Positions 7,843 through 15,480 of a stretch of 18,286 nucleotides of DNA are shown piece by piece. Position 1 is the stretch's first letter. Each line of letters opens with the position of its first letter. The stretch covers positions 1-18,286 of the forward strand of contig USRX01000015.1 in assembly GCA_900557275.1 (NCBI GenBank), in the 5' to 3' direction. A program made the position numbers and the translations under genes. The notes beneath the pieces were generated by a model. That model did no database searches. It was given only the letters and a program-made list of their open reading frames with translations, and was not told the DNA's origin. The stretch is from an uncultured Roseburia sp. Its GTDB lineage: Bacteria > Bacillota_A > Clostridia > Lachnospirales > Lachnospiraceae.

Positions 7843-9009
7843 TTACCGTCTGAAATTTGAGCCATCATCTTTCAGCCCTTCCTGTGCCAGCATCGTGTTC
7901 AAAACACTGATGTCTGAAGATACATCCCATGCCGTATCCCGGAACAGGCTGTCCAGCAGTTTCTCAAATGCTGCATTTAACGTATCCAACGTCTGCTCGA
8001 TCTCATGCTTTGAATTTGCAATATTTTCCCCTGGAATATTCTGTGAATCCAGCTCTGTATATGCATGCAGCAGCTTCATCGTAGTAGGAAGATAATACTT
8101 CATCAGTTTTTCAATCTCATCTACCTGCTCCGGATGCTGACGGATACGGTCAAATATCCTGCCGGTCAGTCCCTCCATACGGGAAATCTTTGCAGACATC
8201 GCTTCTCCTGGAATCAGATCATTATAACGTCTCAGTTCCTGAAGCATATGTTCGCCATCTTCTAATACCATCTGTGCCTTTGGATTGGATGCGCCAAATG
8301 CAGCATTTTCCCGTCTCCGTGCCTGTTCTTTTTCCTGGATCTGCTTATTCTGCTCTTTCAGCTGACAGTATTCCTGATACATCTCATCGGTAAGCATCAG
8401 ACACTGCTGGGCATCGTCCAAATGTCCTTCTAAAAACCAGTGTTTCTGAATCATCCAGATAACATCCTTACGCACTGTATCCTGTGTCAGACGCGCCCCG
8501 GAAGCCAGATCTGTCAGATTGCTGTATGTCTTGTCCTTCAAAAGAGCTATATATTTATGAAAATGCCCCACACGCTGGATCCGTTTGCCGCCATATCCCA
8601 TACAGATAATTGCGACCACAACAAACACTGCTGCCACGATCGTAAGCACACGCCCCGTGATCGCTGCTGCCGGTGCCGCTGCCATGGCAATGACTACAAT
8701 TCCGGAAGCCAGCATTATGCCAAAAATGATCGCCAGAACGATACCAAAGATCAATGCCACCATTCCGGCCACATTCAACCCCCGTTCTTTGATAAACAGA
8801 CGTTTTGCAGGAACCGGTTTCTTTGTCTTCTGTCCGTTGTTTATCCACGGATCAGTCACACTCTTTACGATATTTTGCACATATTCGCTTCCCTGATTGA
8901 CCGCATTGGCAATATTTTCATTCAGTTCCCTGAAGTTCTGTGAATCTACCGCATCCTCTACAAGCGTGCGGATCCGTTCACCAAGGCCTTCCATTCCATT
9001 TCCTTCCAT
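7843..9009 (-). CDS. xpaC: XpaC-like membrane protein (5-bromo-4-chloroindolyl phosphate hydrolysis family)
   Basis: It resembles the XpaC family, named from a Bacillus phenotype of hydrolysing X-phosphate; the true molecular function is unknown. Of 388 aa, residues 1-70 are polar with an amphipathic helix. Two strong hydrophobic segments follow (about 79-111 and 120-139), a two-TM hairpin that puts both ends on the same side, probably the cytoplasm. The cytoplasmic part begins with a short winged-helix-like segment (YIALLKDKTYSNLTDLA, about 153-169). A charged helix with RRR is near 240. A conserved-looking C-terminal helical region (KLMKYYLPTTMKLL) is the family hallmark. The ATG at 9009 is preceded by AGGAGA at seven bases; a second in-frame ATG five codons in has no better site. 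It is the first gene of the operon with telA, suggesting that XpaC anchors TelA at the membrane (inference). Confidence 0.82.
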   Translation of the reverse strand: MEGNGMEGLGERIRTLVEDAVDSQNFRELNENIANAVNQGSEYVQNIVKSVTDPWINNGQKTKKPVPAKRLFIKERGLNVAGMVALIFGIVLAIIFGIMLASGIVVIAMAAAPAAAITGRVLTIVAAVFVVVAIICMGYGGKRIQRVGHFHKYIALLKDKTYSNLTDLASGARLTQDTVRKDVIWMIQKHWFLEGHLDDAQQCLMLTDEMYQEYCQLKEQNKQIQEKEQARRRENAAFGASNPKAQMVLEDGEHMLQELRRYNDLIPGEAMSAKISRMEGLTGRIFDRIRQHPEQVDEIEKLMKYYLPTTMKLLHAYTELDSQNIPGENIANSKHEIEQTLDTLNAAFEKLLDSLFRDTAWDVSSDISVLNTMLAQEGLKDDGSNFRR

Positions 9010-9149
9010 GTTAATTCTCCTGTTTCCCAGCTGTTTCTACAGCTACAATTTAACTCCTGTCACTTGCCGATTTCGTTCTGATATATACGGCTCTCCGCCT
9101 GTAAGATATACAAAAGATGCAAAATCAACTATGCTTCGTGCTCTCATAT

Positions 9150-9178
9150 ATCATAGCAGACATCTGTTGTCCGTGCAA
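9150..9178 (-). promoter_or_regulatory. Candidate promoter of the xpaC-telA operon
   Basis: Minus-strand TTGCAC (9173-9178) and TATGAT (9150-9155) are 17 bp apart, about 140 bp before the xpaC start. The -10 is good and the -35 matches mainly in TTG. The remainder of the 9010-9286 gap shows no ORF and no clear terminator for pgeF. Confidence 0.4.
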
Positions 9179-9286
9179 TCACTAGACAACCGTCTTCTCA
9201 CACTTTACCATAAAGAATTCGACATTCTTTCCTTTTTTATTTTAATAAAAATTATACTGATAACCATCTGCTTTTTTATAGAACCA

Positions 9287-10159
9287 TTACACTCCATCAT
9301 TCAGACAAAGAAAGCCTCCCATATTGCCTCGTTTTCCATGGGTTGCACGATGCGAAAACAAAAGCTGTCCATTACAGCAGGTACAAATGTCCGTCACAGA
9401 CAGATGCTCCGGCAGAACACCTGCCTCCAGCAATACAATCTCATTTGCTTTCCAGAGATCCAGCTTATATTTACCATTTCCTTCATCCCGCAAAATATCA
9501 AAACCATGATCTGGAAACTCATGATAGAACCGTATCGCCACATCCAGGCTGATTTCATAACAATCCTGACAGATGGAGGGACCAATCGCGCAGAGTACAT
9601 CTTCCGGCTTTGTTCCATAGGCCTCTGCCATCGCATCCAGAGTTACTTTTCCCATACGTCCTACTGTTCCTCTCCAGCCGGAGTGACTCATTCCAATCGC
9701 TTTATGTACCGGATCCACAAAATACAATGGTGTACAGTCTGCGAAAAAAGTAGACAGCACCAATCCCGGAACGTTCGTGATCAATCCATCTACATCCTGA
9801 TAATCCATCGGTTTCATCAGACCTTTGCCGGCATCTGTTTCTGTGACCACACGCACATTTGTGGTATGGGTCTGATCCGCTAATACAAAACGGTCAAGCT
9901 CTACCCCCATTGCGCTGGCAAGGATCTTGTAATTTTCCATCACATCCTCATCTCTGTCCCCTCTGGTAAAACTCAGATTCAGGGAACGGAAAATTTCCTG
10001 ACTGACACCGCCTTCCCGGGTAGTAAAACAATGTTTTACCAAACCATTTTCTTCAAGAAGCGGAAAATACAGTAACGGAACCCGCTGTCCATTTATCCCG
10101 AGTGGTTCTTTTATTTTTATCACATCTTCTCTGCTTCGTCTTTTCCTTATAAATCTCAT
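9287..10159 (-). CDS. pgeF: Peptidoglycan editing factor PgeF / YfiH family purine nucleoside phosphorylase-like protein
   Basis: This family (PF02578; also called YlmD, YfiH, LACC1-like, formerly 'polyphenol oxidase') includes enzymes with purine nucleoside phosphorylase and adenosine deaminase activity, and E. coli PgeF, which corrects L-Ser misincorporation in peptidoglycan. The 290-aa protein shows the expected active-site motifs: DQTH (95-98), ADC (140-142) followed by TPLYF, SHSGWRGT (158-165), and near the C-terminus CTCC followed by FSHR and GNMGG. H98, C142 and H159 are the presumed zinc ligands, and the 17-residue C-to-H spacing agrees with the E. coli protein. The first ~25 residues are basic and extra to the core. 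The ATG at 10159 follows AAGGAAAAG; the site is purine-rich but not a perfect Shine-Dalgarno. It appears to be a single gene; the upstream neighbour is 550 bp away. Confidence 0.93.
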   Translation of the reverse strand: MRFIRKRRSREDVIKIKEPLGINGQRVPLLYFPLLEENGLVKHCFTTREGGVSQEIFRSLNLSFTRGDRDEDVMENYKILASAMGVELDRFVLADQTHTTNVRVVTETDAGKGLMKPMDYQDVDGLITNVPGLVLSTFFADCTPLYFVDPVHKAIGMSHSGWRGTVGRMGKVTLDAMAEAYGTKPEDVLCAIGPSICQDCYEISLDVAIRFYHEFPDHGFDILRDEGNGKYKLDLWKANEIVLLEAGVLPEHLSVTDICTCCNGQLLFSHRATHGKRGNMGGFLCLNDGV

Positions 10160-10350
10160 ATCTTTTCCTTTTCATCATGACAGATAAATGATACTTTTCC
10201 ATCCACATGCAGATTTTAAATTTTCTTACCTGTCGACTCCTTCTGTATGTCGTCTTCTGTCTGTACAGCATTCTGAGCCAAATATCTTTGAAACACTTTT
10301 CCTAACTTTCTTCTTTAAGTAAAAAAAGGCTACAATACGACGCGTTTCTT

Positions 10351-10369
10351 TGTGCCCTCCTACTGTGCC
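10351..10369. repeat. Paired TGTGCC(C) motif, left copy
   Basis: TGTGCCC (10351-10357) is followed by TGTGCC (10364-10369), start-to-start 13 bp. A similar tandem pair lies 335 bp to the right. See the finding on a possible insertion scar. Confidence 0.4.
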
Positions 10370-10685
10370 TAAATCACAAAAACAAAAAAGCATGTGATAG
10401 ACGATTCTTGTTTTTGACTTGTCTGCAGCAAGGATATTGAGCGCGTATACAACTGCAGCCAATCGTATCTTATTGTGTCATATAATATTTTTCATAACAC
10501 CCCAATCTGTAGCTATCGGTTGTGCAACACTCTGAACAGTTGCTATATCATGACAAATCTGTTTCAAAGTACGGATAAGCCTACAGTAATACACAATATG
10601 ATCGATTTTCAAAAACAAGCCCGTTTCATCTGTCACAAGCTTTTTCTCACTTTTATTGTACTGTCTCTATCACTGACGAACAATA

Positions 10686-10704
10686 TGTGCCCTTAATTGT
10701 GCCC
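10686..10704. repeat. Paired TGTGCCC motif, right copy
   Basis: TGTGCCCTTA occurs twice with start-to-start distance of 12 bp (10686 and 10698). The pair ends 5 bp before the stop codon of the helix-turn-helix gene. Confidence 0.5.
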
Positions 10705-10708
10705 TTAT

Positions 10709-12178
10709 TTATTTCTGCAAAATACTGTTACAGCGTTTTCGGAATTCCGCTGTACTCTCTGCCGTGCTGAATACCTCTTCATCTTCAATCAGACTGTCCA
10801 GATAATCCTGAAAAGCCCGGAACACCCCCGGCTCTTCTATAACCACGATTCCCATTGGAAATTCTTTTGCCACTGACAAAAAAACTACCGTACATGGCTC
10901 GTAAAGTTCAATATTTAACGCATATCGCATTTCTTCATGTTCTTCCTGGTGTTTCAGCAAATACGATTTTCTCTTTTTATGCATGCCTTCCAGATATCCA
11001 TCCACCATAAGTTTACGCAGCTCCTGTGGAACTTCCGGAACATATTTTCCATATATTTCCGGCAAATGTCCTGTACACAGAAACTCTTCCATTCCCCAAA
11101 ATCCATATATGGTCTTTCTGTCATTCTGTGTATCCGGCACGATATTATCATAGAGCCCCATATATTTTGCATACATCTCATTTTCTGACTCCGAAAAATA
11201 TTCACGAACCGGAGCTATCAGTTCAGCTACACAGGGAGTCGTCTCGTAAGACATCAGAAATTTTTCCGGACGGATCCTGGTGGAATAATATTCTAGACCC
11301 CGCTCTGCATTTCCCATACAGGCAAGCAGCTTCCGATACCCTTCTTTCTGACGTTCAAGCTCACAGATACAGCTGTATGCCAGTTTTTCATCTTCTATGA
11401 GTACTCCGCGTTTTTCATCGCCAGAAATCAGAACAATATTTTTCTCCGTCACAATATAATGTGGCCATAATGCATAGGAAAGCTCCAAACTTGAAGTCTT
11501 TGCATAAAAATAATAGACTTCATAATCCCCGGTATAAGACAATGCAAAAGGAAAAATCGTCCGAAGCATGTGGATATTTTTCAACGCCCCTGCCTGCACG
11601 CTACTGGATGCTTCCGTACGCTCCATTCTGACCAGCTGCCTGCAGGAAGCTTTTTTCCCCGTACTGCTCTCTTCATAAACAATCTGTTCCAATGCCACTG
11701 ACACCAATCCGAACATATCCATATAGATTTTTCCCGGCTGTTCTTCTTCGTAGACCTGACAGATAATAAACTGAAGCGCATCCCTGATATCAGACTCGAT
11801 CAGAAGATCATGTACCGTCCTGTTTTTACCCATTTCTGACAGCCGTTCAAAACGTATGCTTTTATAATGAGGCGTCTTCAGATACTGATTTCTTAAAAAT
11901 CGGAAATCTTCTAACAGCTGACGTACCTCCTGACGACATTCATATGCATTGCGCCCCATTTTTTCAATACTGTAAAGACGCATCAGCTGCTCTTTTTCTG
12001 ATTGATTTAATATCAGATATTCACACATAGTTTCCAGAAACTGTTTACCGGGCAGACGTTTTCCCTGTACCATTTTCTGAAGCGTTGTACGATCCAATCC
12101 CGATTTTTTTGACATCTGATAAACATTTGTCTGACTTTTTTCAATGTACTCCCGACATTTGTCACTGAATTCTGACAT
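10709..12178 (-). CDS. Helix-turn-helix (XRE-like) protein with a large uncharacterised C-terminal region
   Basis: I do not recognise a named gene. Of 489 aa, residues 1-65 look like an XRE/Cro-type DNA-binding domain: helices in NVYQMSKKSGLDRTTLQKMV followed by GKRLPGKQFLETMCEYL, as in small repressor HTH domains. The remaining ~420 residues contain no motif I can name. They are mixed alpha/beta, Tyr-, Glu- and Met-rich, and lack transmembrane segments. A hydrophobic stretch near the end (TVVFLSVAKEFPMGIVVIEEPGVF, here quoted in part: FPMGIVVIEEPGVF) could be a beta-rich sensor or effector domain. A cytoplasmic transcriptional regulator responding to an unknown signal is the best inference. 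The ATG at 12178 follows AAGGGG at seven bases. Single gene; the 3' end abuts the TGTGCCC repeat pair. No obvious regulated partner lies next to it. Confidence 0.8.
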   Translation of the reverse strand: MSEFSDKCREYIEKSQTNVYQMSKKSGLDRTTLQKMVQGKRLPGKQFLETMCEYLILNQSEKEQLMRLYSIEKMGRNAYECRQEVRQLLEDFRFLRNQYLKTPHYKSIRFERLSEMGKNRTVHDLLIESDIRDALQFIICQVYEEEQPGKIYMDMFGLVSVALEQIVYEESSTGKKASCRQLVRMERTEASSSVQAGALKNIHMLRTIFPFALSYTGDYEVYYFYAKTSSLELSYALWPHYIVTEKNIVLISGDEKRGVLIEDEKLAYSCICELERQKEGYRKLLACMGNAERGLEYYSTRIRPEKFLMSYETTPCVAELIAPVREYFSESENEMYAKYMGLYDNIVPDTQNDRKTIYGFWGMEEFLCTGHLPEIYGKYVPEVPQELRKLMVDGYLEGMHKKRKSYLLKHQEEHEEMRYALNIELYEPCTVVFLSVAKEFPMGIVVIEEPGVFRAFQDYLDSLIEDEEVFSTAESTAEFRKRCNSILQK

Positions 12179-12460
12179 ATAATTCCCCTTATCATCTTCG
12201 CATTCTCTGCGGTATCACATGTTCTTGCATATAATATTTCCGCAATAGTATCATCATACATCATTTTCAGTTTTTAATACAGTAACATTTTGCAAAAAGC
12301 ATCCAAATATATCAATTTTCCTGTCCGATATAAGTTCCACAAGTTTCTGACACTCCGCATTATGCACAGTTTTGCTCATAATTGCTGCTGCCTTGTCAGT
12401 AGAACAGTGTATCCACTATGCATACACCATAACATCCATCTGTTCCAATTAATTTTCTGT
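12179..12460. other. Intergenic region upstream of the HTH gene
   Basis: This 282-bp AT-rich gap separates yraN from the HTH gene, both on the minus strand. The HTH promoter should lie here; a minus-strand TATGAT near 12255 has no convincing -35, so I do not assign it. A GTGTAT/ATACAC dyad lies near 12405-12426. No gene or canonical terminator is seen. Confidence 0.4.
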
Positions 12461-13087
12461 TTAAAAAAACTGTCCACAGTAGGGAAACGCATCTTTATAC
12501 AACTGAACCGTTTCTCCCTGTATAGACACCACATCGAATCGAACCGGTATCTGAATACTGTCATAATTTCTCCACAGATAATACGCTGCGCCATTGGAGA
12601 TCCGCACCTGCTTTTTGTAGTTTACAGCATCGGAAGGATATCCACAGTCTGACCGGCTGCGATATTTCACTTCCACAAATACCAGATAGTTTCCCTCCCT
12701 GGCGATCAGATCGATCTCGCCCAGCCCGCAGCGGAAATTGTGTTCCAGTATCTCATAGCCCTGCGCTTTCAGATAGTCTGCTGCAAGCTGTTCATATGCA
12801 GTGCCTATCTGCCTGGTATTCTGTTTCTTTCCATACTGTTTTTTGCCACTTGTATATCTTTCTTCCTTCCCCGCCTCCAGATTATCACACACATATTTTC
12901 TGTCTGTTATAATATTTTCTTCATAACCCCTTTTCTTTTCGGGAGTTAATGTACCTTCTGTTGTCTCTCTTTTTCCTGCGTGATCTTCTGAATACTTTTT
13001 TCCTATTTCGTTTTCCCTCTGCTTCTTTCTGCTAAACTCATCACGGTTCTCCTGCTGCCTCCTGATATGCCGCATTTCCGGAATCAC
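12461..13087 (-). CDS. yraN: YraN family (UPF0102) endonuclease-like protein with long N-terminal extension
   Basis: The C-terminal ~118 residues are a clear YraN/UPF0102 domain: RQIGTAYEQLAADYLKAQGY at the start, then FRCGLGEIDLIA and LVFVEVKYRS with the nuclease-type E-D-EVK constellation, and RFDVVSI near the end. The fold is Holliday-junction-resolvase-like; the cellular role is unproven. Family members are usually near 120 aa, whereas this frame gives 208 from a GTG at 13087, or 204 from the ATG at 13075. The extra ~90 residues are low-complexity, very rich in Lys, Glu, Arg and Gln. No ATG occurs in frame near the usual family start; a GTG near 12899 is the main internal alternative. Neither upstream start has a convincing Shine-Dalgarno, so the true start is uncertain. 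The frame overlaps the end of the preceding membrane-protein gene by 47 bp, which suggests translational coupling. Confidence 0.85.
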   Translation of the reverse strand: MIPEMRHIRRQQENRDEFSRKKQRENEIGKKYSEDHAGKRETTEGTLTPEKKRGYEENIITDRKYVCDNLEAGKEERYTSGKKQYGKKQNTRQIGTAYEQLAADYLKAQGYEILEHNFRCGLGEIDLIAREGNYLVFVEVKYRSRSDCGYPSDAVNYKKQVRISNGAAYYLWRNYDSIQIPVRFDVVSIQGETVQLYKDAFPYCGQFF

Positions 13088-14570
13088 TGTAAGAATGCTT
13101 TCCGGATGCCGTTACCGTCTGGCTTTGCACATTGACTGCATAATAATCCAGCATCCTGCTGTCCGAAAGCGCATTTCCTTCCGAATCGGTTATCTCTTCC
13201 TCATAAGAAAACAAATAACATTCCTCATTTTTTGACATGCGGTCATAATTCAGCATCTGACGCTTCACGGCATTTTGTCCATCCTGGACAGTATTCGTTT
13301 CTTCTAGGATCACATATGGCATGCCTTTTGCATTATAGGAAAGTACAAAACCTTCTTCTGTTCCTTTCCGGTCTTTGTATAAAAGCTTTGCTGCTTCTTC
13401 AATATTCTGCATTTGCTGATCGGTCTCGTTTTCGGAATCAGAAAAAATATCCGAATCTGCATTTCCTGAATTGCCCTGTCCTGTTCCGTCAATATCTGCC
13501 CCATCCACACCATATGCATAAACAACCCGGTCTTTTAATGCCTCCCAGGTAGTTGACAGCTTCGGCCAAACATTAACAAACGTAGCATAGTAATCCGGCG
13601 TGTCCAGAGATTCCCCATCAATGGCAGTACTCCACCCAAATAGCCGACCAATCAACGACGTTCCATACGTCTCTGTATCCGTGCCAAAAGGAAGTCTCAC
13701 ATAATCGTATTCTGCATCATCATACTGCAGCCTGCACATCAGATAACCTCTGTGGTCTTTAAAATAATCTTCTTTACATGCCTGTTCAATCAGGACAGCC
13801 GCATCCTGTGCACAGGATTTCAGTGCTTCCTCACTGTCTGCGATCAGATAAAATCCATTTCCGTTGACAAACATGCTTTCTGACTCTCCCCGAATACCAA
13901 GCGAAGATTTTGTCTGCATCCCCTGCTCCCGATAGGTCTTTTCAAAGATATCAGCCGTCAGCTGATCTGTCATATTATCCTGCAACGGGATCTGTGTCGT
14001 AATATGCACCTGAATATCCGGATAATCTTCTGGAATATAGCTACGTTCCCCGATCTCACTCTCCACAAGCATGAATTTCATATCATAATGACTTTCCAAA
14101 AGCGCCTTCTCCCTCTCGCCATCCCAGGTAAAAGGTTTCCGTAAAAAAGGTCCCACCGGATCACAGTAATAAGTTTCCGTTCCTTTTCTGGCAATTCCAT
14201 TATATTGATTTACCACGATCACATGATCCTGTACGGTCTCCTTATCCCCATTCCACGCATTTGCTGCAAGTATAACAATCTGTGCTGCGATCAGTACCAA
14301 GAGATACAATACAAACGCCACAATTCCAGGACCAGTCCAACCAGTGCGCTGTTTGCGCATCATTCCACGATAATTTGCAAAGACAATCCAGAACAGACCG
14401 AAAAACAGTGGCACCATCCACAGAAGTTCCAGCAAAAGAAAAGTTACATATTGCCGATATTCCAGTCCGTGGTTTTGCAAAATCGGCTGTAATGCACGGC
14501 AGCCGATTTCCAGAACGGCATATACGATCCACACAATGATCCAGAACCGCTTCCAAAATTTTTGATTCAT
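13041..14570 (-). CDS. Membrane-anchored protein of unknown function
   Basis: I do not recognise this 509-aa protein. The first ~110 residues contain three hydrophobic segments (about 8-25, 42-66 and 83-105), separated by short basic loops such as RKQR. The remaining 400 residues are soluble, acidic, Tyr-rich and without cysteine motifs, and are probably extracytoplasmic given three membrane passes and the positive-inside rule. An Asp/Ser/Asn-rich linker lies near 355-380 (GTGQGNSGNADSD), after a more structured first half. The C-terminus reads as beta-rich (VLSYNAKGMPYVILEE). The ATG follows GATGAGG at about nine bases, with a candidate promoter further up. Its end overlaps yraN, so the two may be co-transcribed. 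It interrupts the otherwise familiar rnhB-yraN neighbourhood. A surface sensor or envelope protein is possible, but nothing in the sequence proves it. Confidence 0.85.
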   Translation of the reverse strand: MNQKFWKRFWIIVWIVYAVLEIGCRALQPILQNHGLEYRQYVTFLLLELLWMVPLFFGLFWIVFANYRGMMRKQRTGWTGPGIVAFVLYLLVLIAAQIVILAANAWNGDKETVQDHVIVVNQYNGIARKGTETYYCDPVGPFLRKPFTWDGEREKALLESHYDMKFMLVESEIGERSYIPEDYPDIQVHITTQIPLQDNMTDQLTADIFEKTYREQGMQTKSSLGIRGESESMFVNGNGFYLIADSEEALKSCAQDAAVLIEQACKEDYFKDHRGYLMCRLQYDDAEYDYVRLPFGTDTETYGTSLIGRLFGWSTAIDGESLDTPDYYATFVNVWPKLSTTWEALKDRVVYAYGVDGADIDGTGQGNSGNADSDIFSDSENETDQQMQNIEEAAKLLYKDRKGTEEGFVLSYNAKGMPYVILEETNTVQDGQNAVKRQMLNYDRMSKNEECYLFSYEEEITDSEGNALSDSRMLDYYAVNVQSQTVTASGKHSYSDSGNAAYQEAAGEP

Positions 14571-14601
14571 TGCTCTTACCTCATCCTTTTATCGTCTTTT
14601 T

Positions 14602-14631
14602 AGTATAAGGGATTCATATACTTTTTCCCAA
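14602..14631 (-). promoter_or_regulatory. Candidate promoter of the 509-aa membrane protein gene
   Basis: Minus-strand TTGGGA (14626-14631) and TATACT (14602-14607) are 18 bp apart, about 30 bp before the ATG at 14570. This implies a short leader and separate transcription of this gene (with yraN) from the ribosomal-protein side. Confidence 0.5.
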
Positions 14632-14731
14632 TTTGTGTCCATTTTGAACTCTGTCTTATATTTTTTATTGTAACTGATTTCGATTGACTTTGCTACTGTT
14701 CAAATTCTTAATAGTTTCTAAAGACCAGATG

Positions 14732-14740
14732 TGGTATAAT
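14732..14740 (+). promoter_or_regulatory. Extended -10 promoter of the 176-aa protein gene
   Basis: TGGTATAAT at 14732-14740 is a perfect extended -10 element (TGnTATAAT). No good -35 is present at the right spacing, as is common with extended -10 promoters. It lies about 80 bp before the ATG. The gap 14571-14821 holds only this and the divergent minus-strand promoter. Confidence 0.55.
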
Positions 14741-14821
14741 GTGTATCAGCGTTGAACAATGCTATATTTACGGCATACATAGCGATATAACGATAGAATA
14801 TTTTTCAGGAGGACAAAATAG

Positions 14822-15352
14822 ATGGAAATCCCTATTACAGATCCGGAGCAGCTTGAAATGCTCTCCAAACTCATTTCAGAACAGCAGGCAAAGCAGGACG
14901 CTTCCAGCGAAAATTCTTCCGAAAAACCGGCAGGATCAACCTTTCAGGAAAGCCCTTTTGATATTCAGAGCATCCTTTCCGGCGCCGTAGAAGCATTAAA
15001 TGGTTCTGAGAATCTTTCCAAAGACAGCATGTATATTCCGAATCCAATGGATGAACAGTATTTGAATCAGTTCATCAAAGAGGAATCAACAAAGACCGTG
15101 CGCCGTTTTGACCTGAACTACCCGGCAAAAGACGGTAAAGATCAGGATATCCGCCTGTATATCGAACTGGAAGAAGATGCCGAAGACCCGTCTTATATCA
15201 ATTACTGGGTTGGCTGCGAGGAATACACCACAAAGAAATATATCGCTTCCAAACAGACTTCCCTGGAGCAGGAAGATCCGCTGAGCATCGTGCAGGTAAA
15301 ACATATCAATCTGTATATTCACGAGATTCAGGAAGCAACGAAAGAGGCATAA
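14822..15352 (+). CDS. Small acidic cytoplasmic protein of unknown function
   Basis: I do not recognise this 176-aa protein. It has no signal peptide or membrane segment and is acidic (many Glu/Asp, especially ELEEDAEDPS near 120). The first ~95 residues are Ser/Gln/Glu-rich and probably flexible, with short hydrophobic helices (ITDPEQLEMLSKLI, FDIQSILSGAVEAL). The last ~80 residues look like a small compact alpha/beta domain ending in VQVKHINLYIHEIQEATKEA. The start is set by AGGAGG at 14807-14812, nine bases from the ATG. It is transcribed alone, convergent with rnhB and divergent from the unknown membrane protein, and ends at a strong terminator. Codon use is similar to its neighbours. A conserved hypothetical housekeeping-linked protein is the most I can say. 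Confidence 0.85.
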   Translation: MEIPITDPEQLEMLSKLISEQQAKQDASSENSSEKPAGSTFQESPFDIQSILSGAVEALNGSENLSKDSMYIPNPMDEQYLNQFIKEESTKTVRRFDLNYPAKDGKDQDIRLYIELEEDAEDPSYINYWVGCEEYTTKKYIASKQTSLEQEDPLSIVQVKHINLYIHEIQEATKEA

Positions 15353-15382
15353 AAATATATGCCAGGATTGGGCTATACAACC

Positions 15383-15453
15383 AAAAAGCTCTGAAGAACT
15401 AATTTCTTGTCATCTATTAAGATGTTATGAAAATGTTTCTTCAGAGCTTTTTT
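15383..15453. terminator. Bidirectional intrinsic terminator between the 176-aa gene and rnhB
   Basis: AAAAAGCTCTGAAGAA (15383-15398) pairs perfectly over 16 bp with TTCTTCAGAGCTTTTT (15437-15452), and a T-run continues to 15453. The 38-nt loop contains a smaller nested dyad, CATCT-ATTA-AGATG (15411-15424). The A-run in the left arm gives a U-run on the minus strand, so it can stop both converging transcripts. Confidence 0.88.
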
Positions 15454-15480
15454 GCTGCTTTATAATAAATTTGATAAAAA

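Larger units (their letters stand above)
10160..10708. other. 550-bp region without a supported gene
   Basis: No ORF here has a recognisable product or a good start site. On the minus strand a frame of about 60 codons, with a possible GTG start near 10643, ends in a TGA near 10480; in another frame there is a 78-codon ORF (10226-10462). Both are broken into pieces, have poor ribosome sites and look like decayed or random sequence. A conspicuous feature is the pair of TGTGCCC motifs near each end (10351-10369 and 10686-10704). No tRNA, riboswitch or clear terminator is visible. A leader for pgeF presumably lies in 10160-10330. Confidence 0.6.

Noticed and set aside
8897..9883. 328-codon plus-strand ORF spanning the xpaC-pgeF gap
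   Set aside because: It runs antisense over the ends of two real genes and has no domain or Shine-Dalgarno; its length is due to low stop density opposite coding sequence.
10226..10462. 78-codon minus-strand ORF between pgeF and the HTH gene
   Set aside because: No good ribosome binding site, no recognisable motif and an atypical composition; kept only as a remark in the intergenic entry.
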